Positions 8,171 through 16,215 of a DNA stretch of 64,000 nucleotides are shown in pieces. The stretch spans positions 558,001-622,000 of the forward strand of contig NZ_OW969598.1 of assembly GCF_943181435.1 (NCBI RefSeq). Reading direction: 5' to 3'. Both the position numbers and the translations under genes were made by a program. This DNA comes from Neisseria sp. Marseille-Q6792 (GTDB taxonomy: Bacteria; Pseudomonadota; Gammaproteobacteria; Burkholderiales; Neisseriaceae). The notes under the pieces are model-generated. The model was not told the origin of the DNA and searched no databases. It saw only the letters and a list, made by a program, of their open reading frames with translations. Each line of letters starts with the position of its first letter. The stretch's first letter is position 1.

Positions 8171-8357
8171 TTGCCCTTACCGAGCCGGTGTATTTTTGAA
8201 TCTTCCCTGCCCTGCGAGATAACCTTCAAAAATTACGCCATCATCCGTCATTCTTTAAAATTCAATACAAACCTTCATCTGACTCCGACATTGATGATGC
8301 CTTAGCATGCCGTCTGAAAGCAACTGCACTTCAACGCCAACCCATACCCAATCATTA

Positions 8358-9785
8358 CTATCCGCAATAGCGGCAGTCCAATATATCTTTGCGGATGTCG
8401 TTCAGCAGAAAAGCTGCGGTGTCTTCGTGTTCCGCCTGTACGAAGACAAAGAGTCGGGCGATGATTTTGCCGATGAAGACTTTTTGCAGGGCGCAGGCAT
8501 CGGTCAGGGTGCGTTCCTGCAGGAAGCTGCGGATGTCTTCGGGTAAGGTGTAATCACGGGAGACGGCGGCAAAGCGGGCATCAGTTTGCAGGCGGTCGAG
8601 CAGGGTTTGGTTTTTGTCCAACTTAATGCCTGCTTCTTTTTCTTCGGCGGTGGCGCGGACAAACTGGTCGTAAATTTCAGCATAAAGCATATCGTTCGGG
8701 CCTTCAAAAATCGTGAAGGGACGGATGTCGATAGCGATATTGCCGGCGGTGTGTCCGCGTTCAAAACCCTTCGCGCCCAAGAGTTTTTGCAACATTTGCG
8801 CGGCGGCGTAAGTGTATTCCGTGGCGAGGGTTTTGACGATGTTTGCCTCCATTAATTGATGGGCGACAGGCGAGACGGGCGAAACGAAACGGCAGACGTA
8901 GCGGTAAAGGATTTCGGAAACCTGATGGCGGCGTTGGATTTCGCGGCGTTCGTAATCGACGAATTTGATGTCGTTGCGGACGTATCGGTCCAGGTTTTCA
9001 AGGATGTATTCCATAATGCCGTGCGTCATACCGACCAGTTGCAGGCGGCTGCGGATAAAGATGTTTTGGAACGCGCGCAAACCGGCAGCGTCGCCCTGCG
9101 AGAGTTTCATCACGGCGGTTGCAGGCATTTGATCATCAATACGGTTGACGGCGTAACGGACGGCGCGCAGCCCTTCGGATGCGAGGGTTTCGCAGCGGAT
9201 GTATGTTTTGGGGACGAGCAGCAGGTCGATGATTTTGGCGAGTTTGCCGTTTTTGCGCTCTTTGGCGGCAACGAGGAGGAAGTCGCTTTGCGAGTTGCCC
9301 TGCCAGTATTTCGCGGCGTTGACGTAAATGGTTTGTCCGTCGATATATTCGTAGTAGGACTGCATTTCGCGTGCAATCGCCGCGCCGGAGGTTTCGGGTT
9401 CGGTAACACCCAAACCGCCGCCCTCGCCTTTGAAAATCATCTCCAAACCTTGCGCGACTTGCGCTTCATCGCCGAACTCTTGCAGTGGCTGCAACACCAG
9501 CGCGCCTTCGATGCCGGTACGCAGCGTAACGGGCACGCCGTAATGCCCCGCAATCCGCAATACTTCCTGAATTTCAAACTGACTGCCCTTGCGGCCGCCG
9601 TGTTTTTTGTCGAGGAAGGGCAACAGCAAACCAGCCTGCTTCAAGGCAAGCCATTTGTCTTCGGGCAGGTATTGCATGAGATTGATGCCGTCTGAAAAAA
9701 TGCGGCGGAATGCGGATTCGATGTGCTTTAAAAAAGCAGCCGTGTCCATGGTTGACGGCTGCGCGCTCGGTTCGGTGTGTATCAT
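8358..9785 (-). CDS. Acyl-CoA dehydrogenase family protein
   Basis: 475 residues, a flavoprotein of the acyl-CoA dehydrogenase fold: an N-terminal helical domain, a middle beta domain with GLGVTEPETSGA (about 125-137) and YWQGNSQSDFLLVA, and a C-terminal helical domain with FEGPNDMLYAEIYDQF around residue 365, which carries the usual catalytic-glutamate region. A C-terminal extension of about 90 residues makes it longer than the roughly 380-residue norm. It should oxidise acyl-CoA thioesters in the cytoplasm, but neighbours do not identify the substrate. An in-frame uptake sequence lies near its 5' end. It is transcribed toward the satellite, away from the RiPP cluster. Confidence 0.85.
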   Translation of the reverse strand: MIHTEPSAQPSTMDTAAFLKHIESAFRRIFSDGINLMQYLPEDKWLALKQAGLLLPFLDKKHGGRKGSQFEIQEVLRIAGHYGVPVTLRTGIEGALVLQPLQEFGDEAQVAQGLEMIFKGEGGGLGVTEPETSGAAIAREMQSYYEYIDGQTIYVNAAKYWQGNSQSDFLLVAAKERKNGKLAKIIDLLLVPKTYIRCETLASEGLRAVRYAVNRIDDQMPATAVMKLSQGDAAGLRAFQNIFIRSRLQLVGMTHGIMEYILENLDRYVRNDIKFVDYERREIQRRHQVSEILYRYVCRFVSPVSPVAHQLMEANIVKTLATEYTYAAAQMLQKLLGAKGFERGHTAGNIAIDIRPFTIFEGPNDMLYAEIYDQFVRATAEEKEAGIKLDKNQTLLDRLQTDARFAAVSRDYTLPEDIRSFLQERTLTDACALQKVFIGKIIARLFVFVQAEHEDTAAFLLNDIRKDILDCRYCG

Positions 9786-9999
9786 CGGCTTTCTCTGTCG
9801 GTTCCCATTAATCGGCGGCCGGTCAAACCGCCTGCCACGGTTTAGAGTTAATTTTCTAAGTTTTATACCATAAACTTACCTAAGCAACAATGATTATCGG
9901 ACAGCTTTAATAACTCACAACGTAGCAGCTACAGCCATTTCCAAATTTAATTATGAAATATTAAAAGATAACATATTGATTTTTAATAAAAATTAATTA

Positions 10000-10036
10000 T
10001 TTACATTATATATATATATATATATATATATATAAT
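10000..10036 (+). promoter_or_regulatory. Candidate phase-variable promoter of the RiPP operon
   Basis: TTTACA at 10000-10005 differs from the consensus -35 box at one position. TATAAT at 10031-10036 is a perfect -10 box. The 25-base spacer consists almost entirely of TA repeats, so slippage would move the two boxes in 2-base steps; four fewer TA units would give the ideal 17 bases. It lies about 50 bases upstream of the precursor gene. A TATATA inside the tract could act as an alternative -10 box. Confidence 0.55.
10007..10034. repeat. Dinucleotide microsatellite (TA)14
   Basis: Fourteen uninterrupted TA units between a -35-like box and a -10 box. Tracts of this kind mutate by slipped-strand mispairing. 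The 9786-10088 gap otherwise holds only AT-rich sequence. Confidence 0.95.
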
Positions 10037-10088
10037 GGGATTCTTAATGCTTTATTGAATCTTTCTAACCAATACTATGGAGTCTTAA

Positions 10089-10238
10089 ATGCTGAATAAA
10101 AATCACTCAGTTGACCAAAAAATGCCTATTAACCACCCATTACTTTCTCGATTGATTAAAGAAGTTGAGAATGAGCAGAAAACAGCGATGATGTTCAAAT
10201 ATGACCGCACGCACAACCGTCATAATCGTGGTCAGTAA
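10089..10238 (+). CDS. RiPP precursor peptide, triceptide/YhhA-like core YDR-T-HNR-HNR
   Basis: A 49-residue peptide from ATG 10089, with GGAG at 10079-10082 six bases upstream. The N-terminal part is a leader (HPLLSRLIKEVENEQKTAM at about 16-34, amphipathic and charged). The C-terminus carries three aromatic-X-Arg motifs: Y38-D-R40, H42-N-R44 and H45-N-R47, then GQ. This is the substrate pattern of cyclophane-forming radical SAM enzymes, which join an aromatic ring to the beta-carbon of the third residue. The maturase gene starts 9 bases after its stop. Three motifs led by Y, H, H fit the name YhhA that I recall for such precursors; that match is from memory. Mature activity is unknown. Confidence 0.8.
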   Translation: MLNKNHSVDQKMPINHPLLSRLIKEVENEQKTAMMFKYDRTHNRHNRGQ

Positions 10239-10247
10239 TATCAGATT

Positions 10248-11357
10248 ATGATTGATACTGTTTTATTGAAAGTCGCCAGTAGGTGCAATCTGAATTGCAC
10301 CTACTGTTATGTGTACCATTTAGGCGATGACGGTTGGAAAGATAATCCAAAACTGCTTAGTGAAAAGAGCATTGACGATATTGAAAAATCTTTGTTTGAC
10401 TTATACTCTTTTCAAGGAAAAAGTTTTGCAATTGTTCTTCATGGAGGCGAACCCTTTTTATTGCCAAAACATCGGCTTGAATATTTATTGAAAAAATTGC
10501 GGCATCGATTACCTGAATACACTACTGTTTCAATTCAAACTAACGGGCTTCTTCTTACAGAAGAATTGATTACACTTTGTTATACATATAACGTAACCAT
10601 TTCTATCAGCTTGGATGGTCCGCAAAACATCAATGATGAAATGAGGCTGGATCATTTAGGACGTGGTTCATTTTACCGCATTATGGATAGTCTTCGCCTA
10701 ATAAAAAATCATCCATTTTCAAATCAAGTTTTTACTGGTTGCTTGGCTGTTATTAACCCTTTAAGCAACCCTAAAGAGGTTTATAATTTTTTTAAAAAAT
10801 TAAATATTCCAAGTGTTAATTTCTTAATGAGAGACGGCAATCATGACCGATACCCTTTTGGAAAATCAAGTTTTGAATCATTAGAATATGGAAAATGGCT
10901 GGAATCTTTATGGAATTTATATTTTTATGACCCCAACCCTATCCCTATAGCATTTTTTGATAACTACGTCAAACTGCTGATTGGAGGATTTAGTTCGAAA
11001 GAAGGGACGGGAACTGAAACTTCAGGCATTTTGATTATTGATACAAATGGAGATATTACCAAGAACGATACCCTAAAGAGTACAAAAAATCGGGCAGACA
11101 GATTCGAGTTTTCGTGGAATGTATCCAAGAATAATTTAATTGAACTAATCCAATCTAATGAATTTAAAGATTACCTGAAACTTCAAAATCCGATATCAAA
11201 AGAATGTAAAAATTGTCGATATTTATCAATCTGTGGCGGTGGGATGCCCCTATATCGTTGGAGTGATAAAAACGGATTTGATAATCCATCCGTATTCTGC
11301 CAAGATCATATACATATCATTGAAACCATATCAAACACATTAGAAAAATACCTATGA
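10248..11357 (+). CDS. Radical SAM/SPASM peptide maturase, cyclophane-forming (YhhB-like)
   Basis: 369 residues. The radical SAM cluster motif is C13-x3-C17-x2-C20, followed by YVYH and the family's LHGGEPFLLP segment near residue 75. A SPASM-type C-terminus has C320, C323, C329 (CKNCRYLSICGGG) and C351 for auxiliary iron-sulfur clusters. Maturases of this kind form aromatic-to-aliphatic C-C crosslinks in precursor peptides (triceptides). The precursor with three matching motifs lies immediately upstream and the oxygenase overlaps downstream, making one operon. GC content is well below that of the neighbouring core genes, suggesting horizontal acquisition. The RiPP maturase role is well supported; the exact crosslink is inferred. 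Confidence 0.85.
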   Translation: MIDTVLLKVASRCNLNCTYCYVYHLGDDGWKDNPKLLSEKSIDDIEKSLFDLYSFQGKSFAIVLHGGEPFLLPKHRLEYLLKKLRHRLPEYTTVSIQTNGLLLTEELITLCYTYNVTISISLDGPQNINDEMRLDHLGRGSFYRIMDSLRLIKNHPFSNQVFTGCLAVINPLSNPKEVYNFFKKLNIPSVNFLMRDGNHDRYPFGKSSFESLEYGKWLESLWNLYFYDPNPIPIAFFDNYVKLLIGGFSSKEGTGTETSGILIIDTNGDITKNDTLKSTKNRADRFEFSWNVSKNNLIELIQSNEFKDYLKLQNPISKECKNCRYLSICGGGMPLYRWSDKNGFDNPSVFCQDHIHIIETISNTLEKYL

Positions 11358-11941
11358 AGATAAATACAAATAATATTCAATGCAATAAAATACCTTTTCC
11401 TCATGCTTTTTCTAAAAATTTTTTAGACGGGCAACAAGCAAAAGATATTTTAGAATGGTTGGAAATTGCCCCTTGGCATTTAACTGTTACAGATTTCTAC
11501 AGCCAGTACGAATTTTTACTTGATATACAGAATGTACCAAAAAATCTACAATTTTTGATTAGTGATGAAACAAAACAAAGATTAAAGAATTTAATGGAGA
11601 ATTTATTTTCATGCCGACTAAAGGATACTGTCGAGATAGTTGCCCATCGCTTATTAGACAATCAAATCATCAAAATTCACAATGATTACATTGAAGAGGC
11701 TGATTTCGAAGCCGAATCGCATCGCCTGCTTATTCAACTAAATCACGGCTGGTCTGCTGATAATGGAGGATATTTAATGATTTTTAACAGCAAAAATCCA
11801 CAGGATATAGCCAATATAATTTTACCGGAGCATCGAAGTATGTTTGCATTTGAAATATCAAAAGAATCTCATCACGCCGTTAGCAAAATTTATTCCGGTT
11901 GCCGCTACACCCTGATTTTTAATTTCTACAGAATTATTTGA
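11354..11941 (+). CDS. 2OG-Fe(II) oxygenase of the RiPP operon (YhhC-like)
   Basis: 195 residues. The metal-binding set typical of 2-oxoglutarate/iron oxygenases is visible: H109-x-D111 (KIHNDY), a distal His at 174 (SHHAVSKI) and R184 (GCRYTLIF) for 2-oxoglutarate. In between, the HRLLIQLNHGW and GGYLMIF strands fit the double-stranded beta-helix fold. It overlaps the maturase stop by 4 bases (ATGA). It probably hydroxylates the crosslinked peptide, as in related clusters that pair these two enzymes. No peptidase or exporter is encoded next to it. Confidence 0.8.
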   Translation: MKINTNNIQCNKIPFPHAFSKNFLDGQQAKDILEWLEIAPWHLTVTDFYSQYEFLLDIQNVPKNLQFLISDETKQRLKNLMENLFSCRLKDTVEIVAHRLLDNQIIKIHNDYIEEADFEAESHRLLIQLNHGWSADNGGYLMIFNSKNPQDIANIILPEHRSMFAFEISKESHHAVSKIYSGCRYTLIFNFYRII

Positions 11942-11960
11942 TAAGACATGTTTCAACAAA

Positions 11961-11999
11961 CATGACGACATATAAAGCATCGCTCTATGTGTCGTCATG
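11961..11999 (+). terminator. Hairpin after the RiPP operon
   Basis: CATGACGACA (11961-11970) pairs perfectly with TGTCGTCATG (11990-11999). It is placed 20 bases after the oxygenase stop but lacks a T-run, so it may be an mRNA-stabilising or weak terminating stem. The rest of the 11942-12401 gap shows no gene I can support. Confidence 0.45.
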
Positions 12000-12401
12000 A
12001 ACAGGGGGCGGTTACTTCTGTATCCGATTAGATTCTATCGCCCTGAATAGCAAGGTTTTAATCAAAAAGAAAAGCAATGCGCCCCTTACAGCGGGATGCA
12101 ATGAGATAAAGATTCTCTTCTCCTTGATACTAAATAATGCCGATATGTCTTATATTTTCATTTCGTAACCTCACTTTGCCTTGCCATTTGAAAAGCTGAA
12201 ACTTACTATCCGGTAGCAAAGGTAGCGTTTTACACATCCTTTTTTCCCATAAAATCAAGTTTTCTCCGTCATACAAAAGCCGTTTAAAAAACCAAGCAAG
12301 TATCCTATTCTTAATCTGTTAAAATTCCATCTATACAACCTGACTAACCCCGAAGCGGCTCGAAATTTTTTCCAGCTGCCGCAAACCATTATCCCTACGC
12401 C

Positions 12402-15400
12402 ATGACCTACCCCATCCCCAAACCCCGTGAAAAATCCCGTTGGTTCAACCTTTCGCAAGGCTCGCTGCCCTTGGCTTTGGCGCGTTATCTGCCGCACAAG
12501 CGGCTTAAAGTCGTGCTGACCCAAGATGCGGAACAGGCGTTGCGCCTTCAGACGGCGTGGCGGTTTTTCCGTCCGCACGATACGGCGGTGTTCCTGCCGG
12601 ACTGGGAAACGCTGCCTTACGAGCGTTTTTCGCCGCATCAGGACTTGGTGTCGGAGCGGCTGTCGGCGTTGTGGCAGATTAAAAGCGGCGCGGCGGATGT
12701 GTTGTTTGTGCCGGTTGCCACGGCGATGCAGAAGCTGCCGCCTGTGCCGTTTCTGGCAGGGCGCACGTTTTGGCTGAAAACGGGGCAGACTTTGGATATA
12801 GGCCGTCTGAAAAGCGATTTAGTGGATGCGGGCTACAACCATGTGTCCCACGTTGTTGCGGCAGGCGAGTTTGCCGTGCGTGGCGGTATTGTCGATTTGT
12901 TCCCGATGGGCAGCGAAATGCCGTACCGCATCGATTTGTTCGACGATGAAATCGACAGCATCAAAACCTTTGACACCGAGACGCAGCGCACCATCTCCCC
13001 CGTTTCCGAAATCCGCCTGCTGCCGGCACACGAGTTCCCCACCGACAGCGAGGCGCAAAAGATTTTCCGCAGCCGCTTCCGAGAAGAAGTCGACGGTAAT
13101 CCGAACGATGCGGCCGTGTACAAAGCCGTCAGCAACGGCCATTTCGGTGCAGGCGTAGAATATTATCTGCCGCTGTTTTTTGAAAACGAGCTGGAAACGC
13201 TGTTTGACTATATCGGCGAAGATGCGCTCTTTGTCTCTTTGGGCGATGTTCACGCCGAGGCAAACCGTTTTTGGAGCGACGTTAAATCGCGTTACGCCAT
13301 GGCGCAGGGCGACGAAACCTATCCGCCTTTGCTTCCACAGCATTTGTATCTCTCTGCCGACGTATTCGCAGGCCGTCTGAAAAACTACGGACAAGTTCTG
13401 CCCGATGTTTCTGGCAAGGAACACACCCTGCCCGACCTTGCCGTCAACCGCCAATCCGACGAGCCTTTGCAGGCATTGAAGGACTTTCAGACGGCGTTTG
13501 AAGGACGGATTTTGCTGTGCGCCGAAAGTTTGGGACGGCGCGAAACCATGCTCGGTTTCTTGCAGCAAAACGGTTTGAAAGCCAAACCCGTGTCCGACTG
13601 GCAGGGCTTTTTATCGGCACACGAGCCGCTGATGATTGCAGTCGCGCCGTTGGCATACGGGTTCAAACTGGGCGGACTGCAATCGCCGAACCAACAGCAA
13701 GCTGATCCCGCCTCCGAAGGAGAAGGCGATGCGATTACCGACCAAACCGAATTTTCCGCATCCGCAACAAACCCTCTCCCTAGCCCTCTCCCACAGGAGA
13801 GGGAACAAAGTGCCGCCGCCGTTTCAGACAGTCTGAAAACCAAAAGCAGCCTGTACCCCATCGAAAATAGTCTGCACGGGCAGATCCGACAGCAACCTGC
13901 CCCCTCCCCTGTGGGGGAGGGTTGGGGAGAGGGCAAAGCGGTTGCCGCTCAAAGCACCATCGCCGTTATCACCGAATCCGACCTCTACCAATACGTCGCC
14001 CGTTCGCGCGTCCACAACCGCCGCAAGAAACACGCCGCCGTTTCAGACGGCCTGTTGCGCGACCTTGCCGAAATCAATATCGGCGACCCCGTCGTGCACG
14101 AAGAACACGGCATCGGGCGGTATATGGGCTTGGTCACAATGGACTTGGGCGGCGAAACCAACGAAATGATGTTGCTCGAATACGCAGGCGAAGCGCAACT
14201 TTATGTGCCTGTTTCGCAACTGCATTTAATCAGCCGCTACTCCGGTCAGGCGCATGAAAACGTCGCCCTGCACAAGCTCGGCAGCGGCGCGTGGAACAAG
14301 GCGAAGCGCAAAGCCGCCGAAAAAGCGCGCGATACCGCCGCCGAGTTGCTCAACCTCTACGCCCAACGCGCCGCCCAATCGGGACACAAGTTTGAAATCA
14401 ACGAGTTGGACTATCAGGCGTTTGCCGACGGTTTCGGCTACGAAGAAACCGAAGACCAGGCAGCCGCCATTGCCGCCGTGATTAAAGACTTGACACAGGC
14501 GAAGCCGATGGACCGCCTTGTGTGCGGCGATGTCGGTTTCGGCAAAACCGAAGTCGCCCTACGCGCCGCGTTTGTGGCGGTAATGGGTGGCAAACAGGTC
14601 GCCGTACTCGCCCCGACTACGCTTTTGGTCGAGCAGCACGCGCAAAACTTCGCCGACCGCTTCGCCGATTTCCCCGTGAAAGTCGCCGGCCTTTCGCGTT
14701 TCAATAACAGCAAAGCCACCAAAGCCGCACTGGAAGGTATGGCGGACGGCACGGTCGATATTGTTATCGGTACGCACAAATTGGTGCAGGACGACATCAA
14801 ATTCAAAAACTTAGGTTTAGTGATTATCGATGAAGAACACCGCTTCGGCGTGCGCCAGAAAGAACAGCTCAAGCGCCTGCGCGCCAATGTCGATATCCTT
14901 ACCATGACCGCCACGCCGATTCCGCGTACTTTAAGTATGGCGTTGGAAGGACTGCGCGACTTTTCGCTGATTACCACCGCGCCCAGCCGCCGCCTTGCCG
15001 TGAAAACGTTTGTCAAACCCTTTAGTGAAGGCAGCGTGCGCGAAGCCGTGTTGCGCGAACTCAAACGCGGCGGGCAGGTATTTTTCCTGCACAATGAAGT
15101 GGATACCATCGAAAACATGCGCGAGCGGCTGGAAACCCTGCTGCCCGAAGCCCGCATCGGCGTGGCGCACGGGCAACTGCGCGAGCGCGAGCTGGAGCAA
15201 GTGATGCGCGACTTTTTGCAACAAAGATTTAACGTGTTGCTCTGTTCCACCATCATCGAAACCGGTATCGACATCCCCAACGCCAACACCATCATCATCA
15301 ACCGTGCCGACAAATTCGGACTGGCGCAACTGCACCAGCTTCGCGGGCGTGTCGGCCGCAGCCATCACCAAGCCTACGCCTACCTGCTCACGCCCGAATA

Positions 15401-16085
15401 CATCACCAAAGACGCAGAAAAACGCCTCGATGCCATTGCGGCGGCAGACGAACTCGGCGCAGGCTTCACCCTCGCCATGCAGGATTTGGAAATCCGCGGC
15501 GCAGGCGAAATCCTTGGCGAAGGTCAGTCCGGCGAAATGATGCAGATCGGCTTCACGCTCTACACCGAAATGCTCAAACAGGCCGTGCGCGACCTCAAAA
15601 AAGGCCGCCAGCCCGACCTCGACGCACCGTTGGGCATTACCACCGAAATCAAACTGCACAGCCCGGCATTACTGCCCGAAAGCTACTGCCCCGACATCCA
15701 CGAACGGCTCGTCCTCTACAAACGCCTCGCCGTCTGCGAAACCGTGCAGCAAATCAACGCCATACACGAAGAACTCGTCGACCGCTTCGGCCTGCCCGAA
15801 CAACCCGTCAAAACCCTCATAGAAAGCCACCACTTACGGCTTATGGCAAAAGAATTGGGTATCGATGCCATTGATGCGGCCGGCGAAGCCGTAACCGTTA
15901 CCTTCGGCAAACACCACTGTATCGACCCGACGGAGATTATCCTGCTGATTCAGACAGATAAAAAATACCGGCTAGCTGGAGCGGATAAGTTAAGATTTAC
16001 AGCCGAGATGGAAAATATCGAAGTCAGGATTAACACCGTGAAGAATGTATTGAAGACTTTGAAAGACAGGGTGATAGTTAAGTAA
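12402..16085 (+). CDS. mfd: Transcription-repair coupling factor Mfd
   Basis: 1227 residues (E. coli Mfd is 1148). It releases stalled RNA polymerase and recruits UvrA for transcription-coupled repair. Visible are the UvrB-like N-terminus (LSQGSLPLALARYLPHKRLK), the RNA polymerase-interaction domain at about 560-620 (GDPVVHEEHGIGRYMGL, LYVPVSQLHLISRYSG), the Walker A motif GDVGFGKTEVA near 709, DEEH near 810, and motif VI region LRGRVGRSHHQAYAYLL near 985. The extra length is a low-complexity insert at about residues 430-515 in a loop before the ITESDLYQYV segment. The reading frame stays open. The gene runs toward the accessory patch. Confidence 0.97.
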   Translation: MTYPIPKPREKSRWFNLSQGSLPLALARYLPHKRLKVVLTQDAEQALRLQTAWRFFRPHDTAVFLPDWETLPYERFSPHQDLVSERLSALWQIKSGAADVLFVPVATAMQKLPPVPFLAGRTFWLKTGQTLDIGRLKSDLVDAGYNHVSHVVAAGEFAVRGGIVDLFPMGSEMPYRIDLFDDEIDSIKTFDTETQRTISPVSEIRLLPAHEFPTDSEAQKIFRSRFREEVDGNPNDAAVYKAVSNGHFGAGVEYYLPLFFENELETLFDYIGEDALFVSLGDVHAEANRFWSDVKSRYAMAQGDETYPPLLPQHLYLSADVFAGRLKNYGQVLPDVSGKEHTLPDLAVNRQSDEPLQALKDFQTAFEGRILLCAESLGRRETMLGFLQQNGLKAKPVSDWQGFLSAHEPLMIAVAPLAYGFKLGGLQSPNQQQADPASEGEGDAITDQTEFSASATNPLPSPLPQEREQSAAAVSDSLKTKSSLYPIENSLHGQIRQQPAPSPVGEGWGEGKAVAAQSTIAVITESDLYQYVARSRVHNRRKKHAAVSDGLLRDLAEINIGDPVVHEEHGIGRYMGLVTMDLGGETNEMMLLEYAGEAQLYVPVSQLHLISRYSGQAHENVALHKLGSGAWNKAKRKAAEKARDTAAELLNLYAQRAAQSGHKFEINELDYQAFADGFGYEETEDQAAAIAAVIKDLTQAKPMDRLVCGDVGFGKTEVALRAAFVAVMGGKQVAVLAPTTLLVEQHAQNFADRFADFPVKVAGLSRFNNSKATKAALEGMADGTVDIVIGTHKLVQDDIKFKNLGLVIIDEEHRFGVRQKEQLKRLRANVDILTMTATPIPRTLSMALEGLRDFSLITTAPSRRLAVKTFVKPFSEGSVREAVLRELKRGGQVFFLHNEVDTIENMRERLETLLPEARIGVAHGQLRERELEQVMRDFLQQRFNVLLCSTIIETGIDIPNANTIIINRADKFGLAQLHQLRGRVGRSHHQAYAYLLTPEYITKDAEKRLDAIAAADELGAGFTLAMQDLEIRGAGEILGEGQSGEMMQIGFTLYTEMLKQAVRDLKKGRQPDLDAPLGITTEIKLHSPALLPESYCPDIHERLVLYKRLAVCETVQQINAIHEELVDRFGLPEQPVKTLIESHHLRLMAKELGIDAIDAAGEAVTVTFGKHHCIDPTEIILLIQTDKKYRLAGADKLRFTAEMENIEVRINTVKNVLKTLKDRVIVK
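13771..13935. repeat. In-frame insert in mfd bounded by inverted palindromic repeats
   Basis: Two related repeat units face each other: one at 13771-13805 (CCCTCTCCC, then CCCTCTCCCACAGGAGAGGG) and its inverted relative at about 13900-13935 (CCCTCCCCTGTGGGGGAGGG, then GGGGAGAGGGC). Each can fold on itself and the two can pair with each other. Together with the DNA between them they encode low-complexity protein within Mfd. The motif is of a small palindromic repeat class I have seen in intergenic regions of many proteobacteria. Confidence 0.75.
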
Positions 16086-16215
16086 GGATGGAGGAAAAAA
16101 GGCCGTCTGAAAAAGGTGTAGGCTGCTTTTAAAGGCATTGAAACAGCAAAAAAGTAGTCTGCACTAGGCTGTATTACTAATTATTTTCTTATAATTTATG
16201 CATAAGGGGTGTAGT

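Noticed and set aside
8856..9695. Long open frame of 279 codons on the plus strand
   Set aside because: It lies antisense within the acyl-CoA dehydrogenase gene, whose protein shows clear family motifs; the plus-strand product has no recognisable motif and no ribosome binding site.
14438..15659. Long minus-strand open frames (291 and 242 codons) inside mfd
   Set aside because: They are mirror frames of a GC-rich, codon-biased gene. Their products are low-complexity and match nothing I know.
16198..16215. Earlier ATG for the membrane/lysozyme-like protein
   Set aside because: No ribosome binding site stands before it, whereas the ATG at 16216 has AAGGGG at good spacing.
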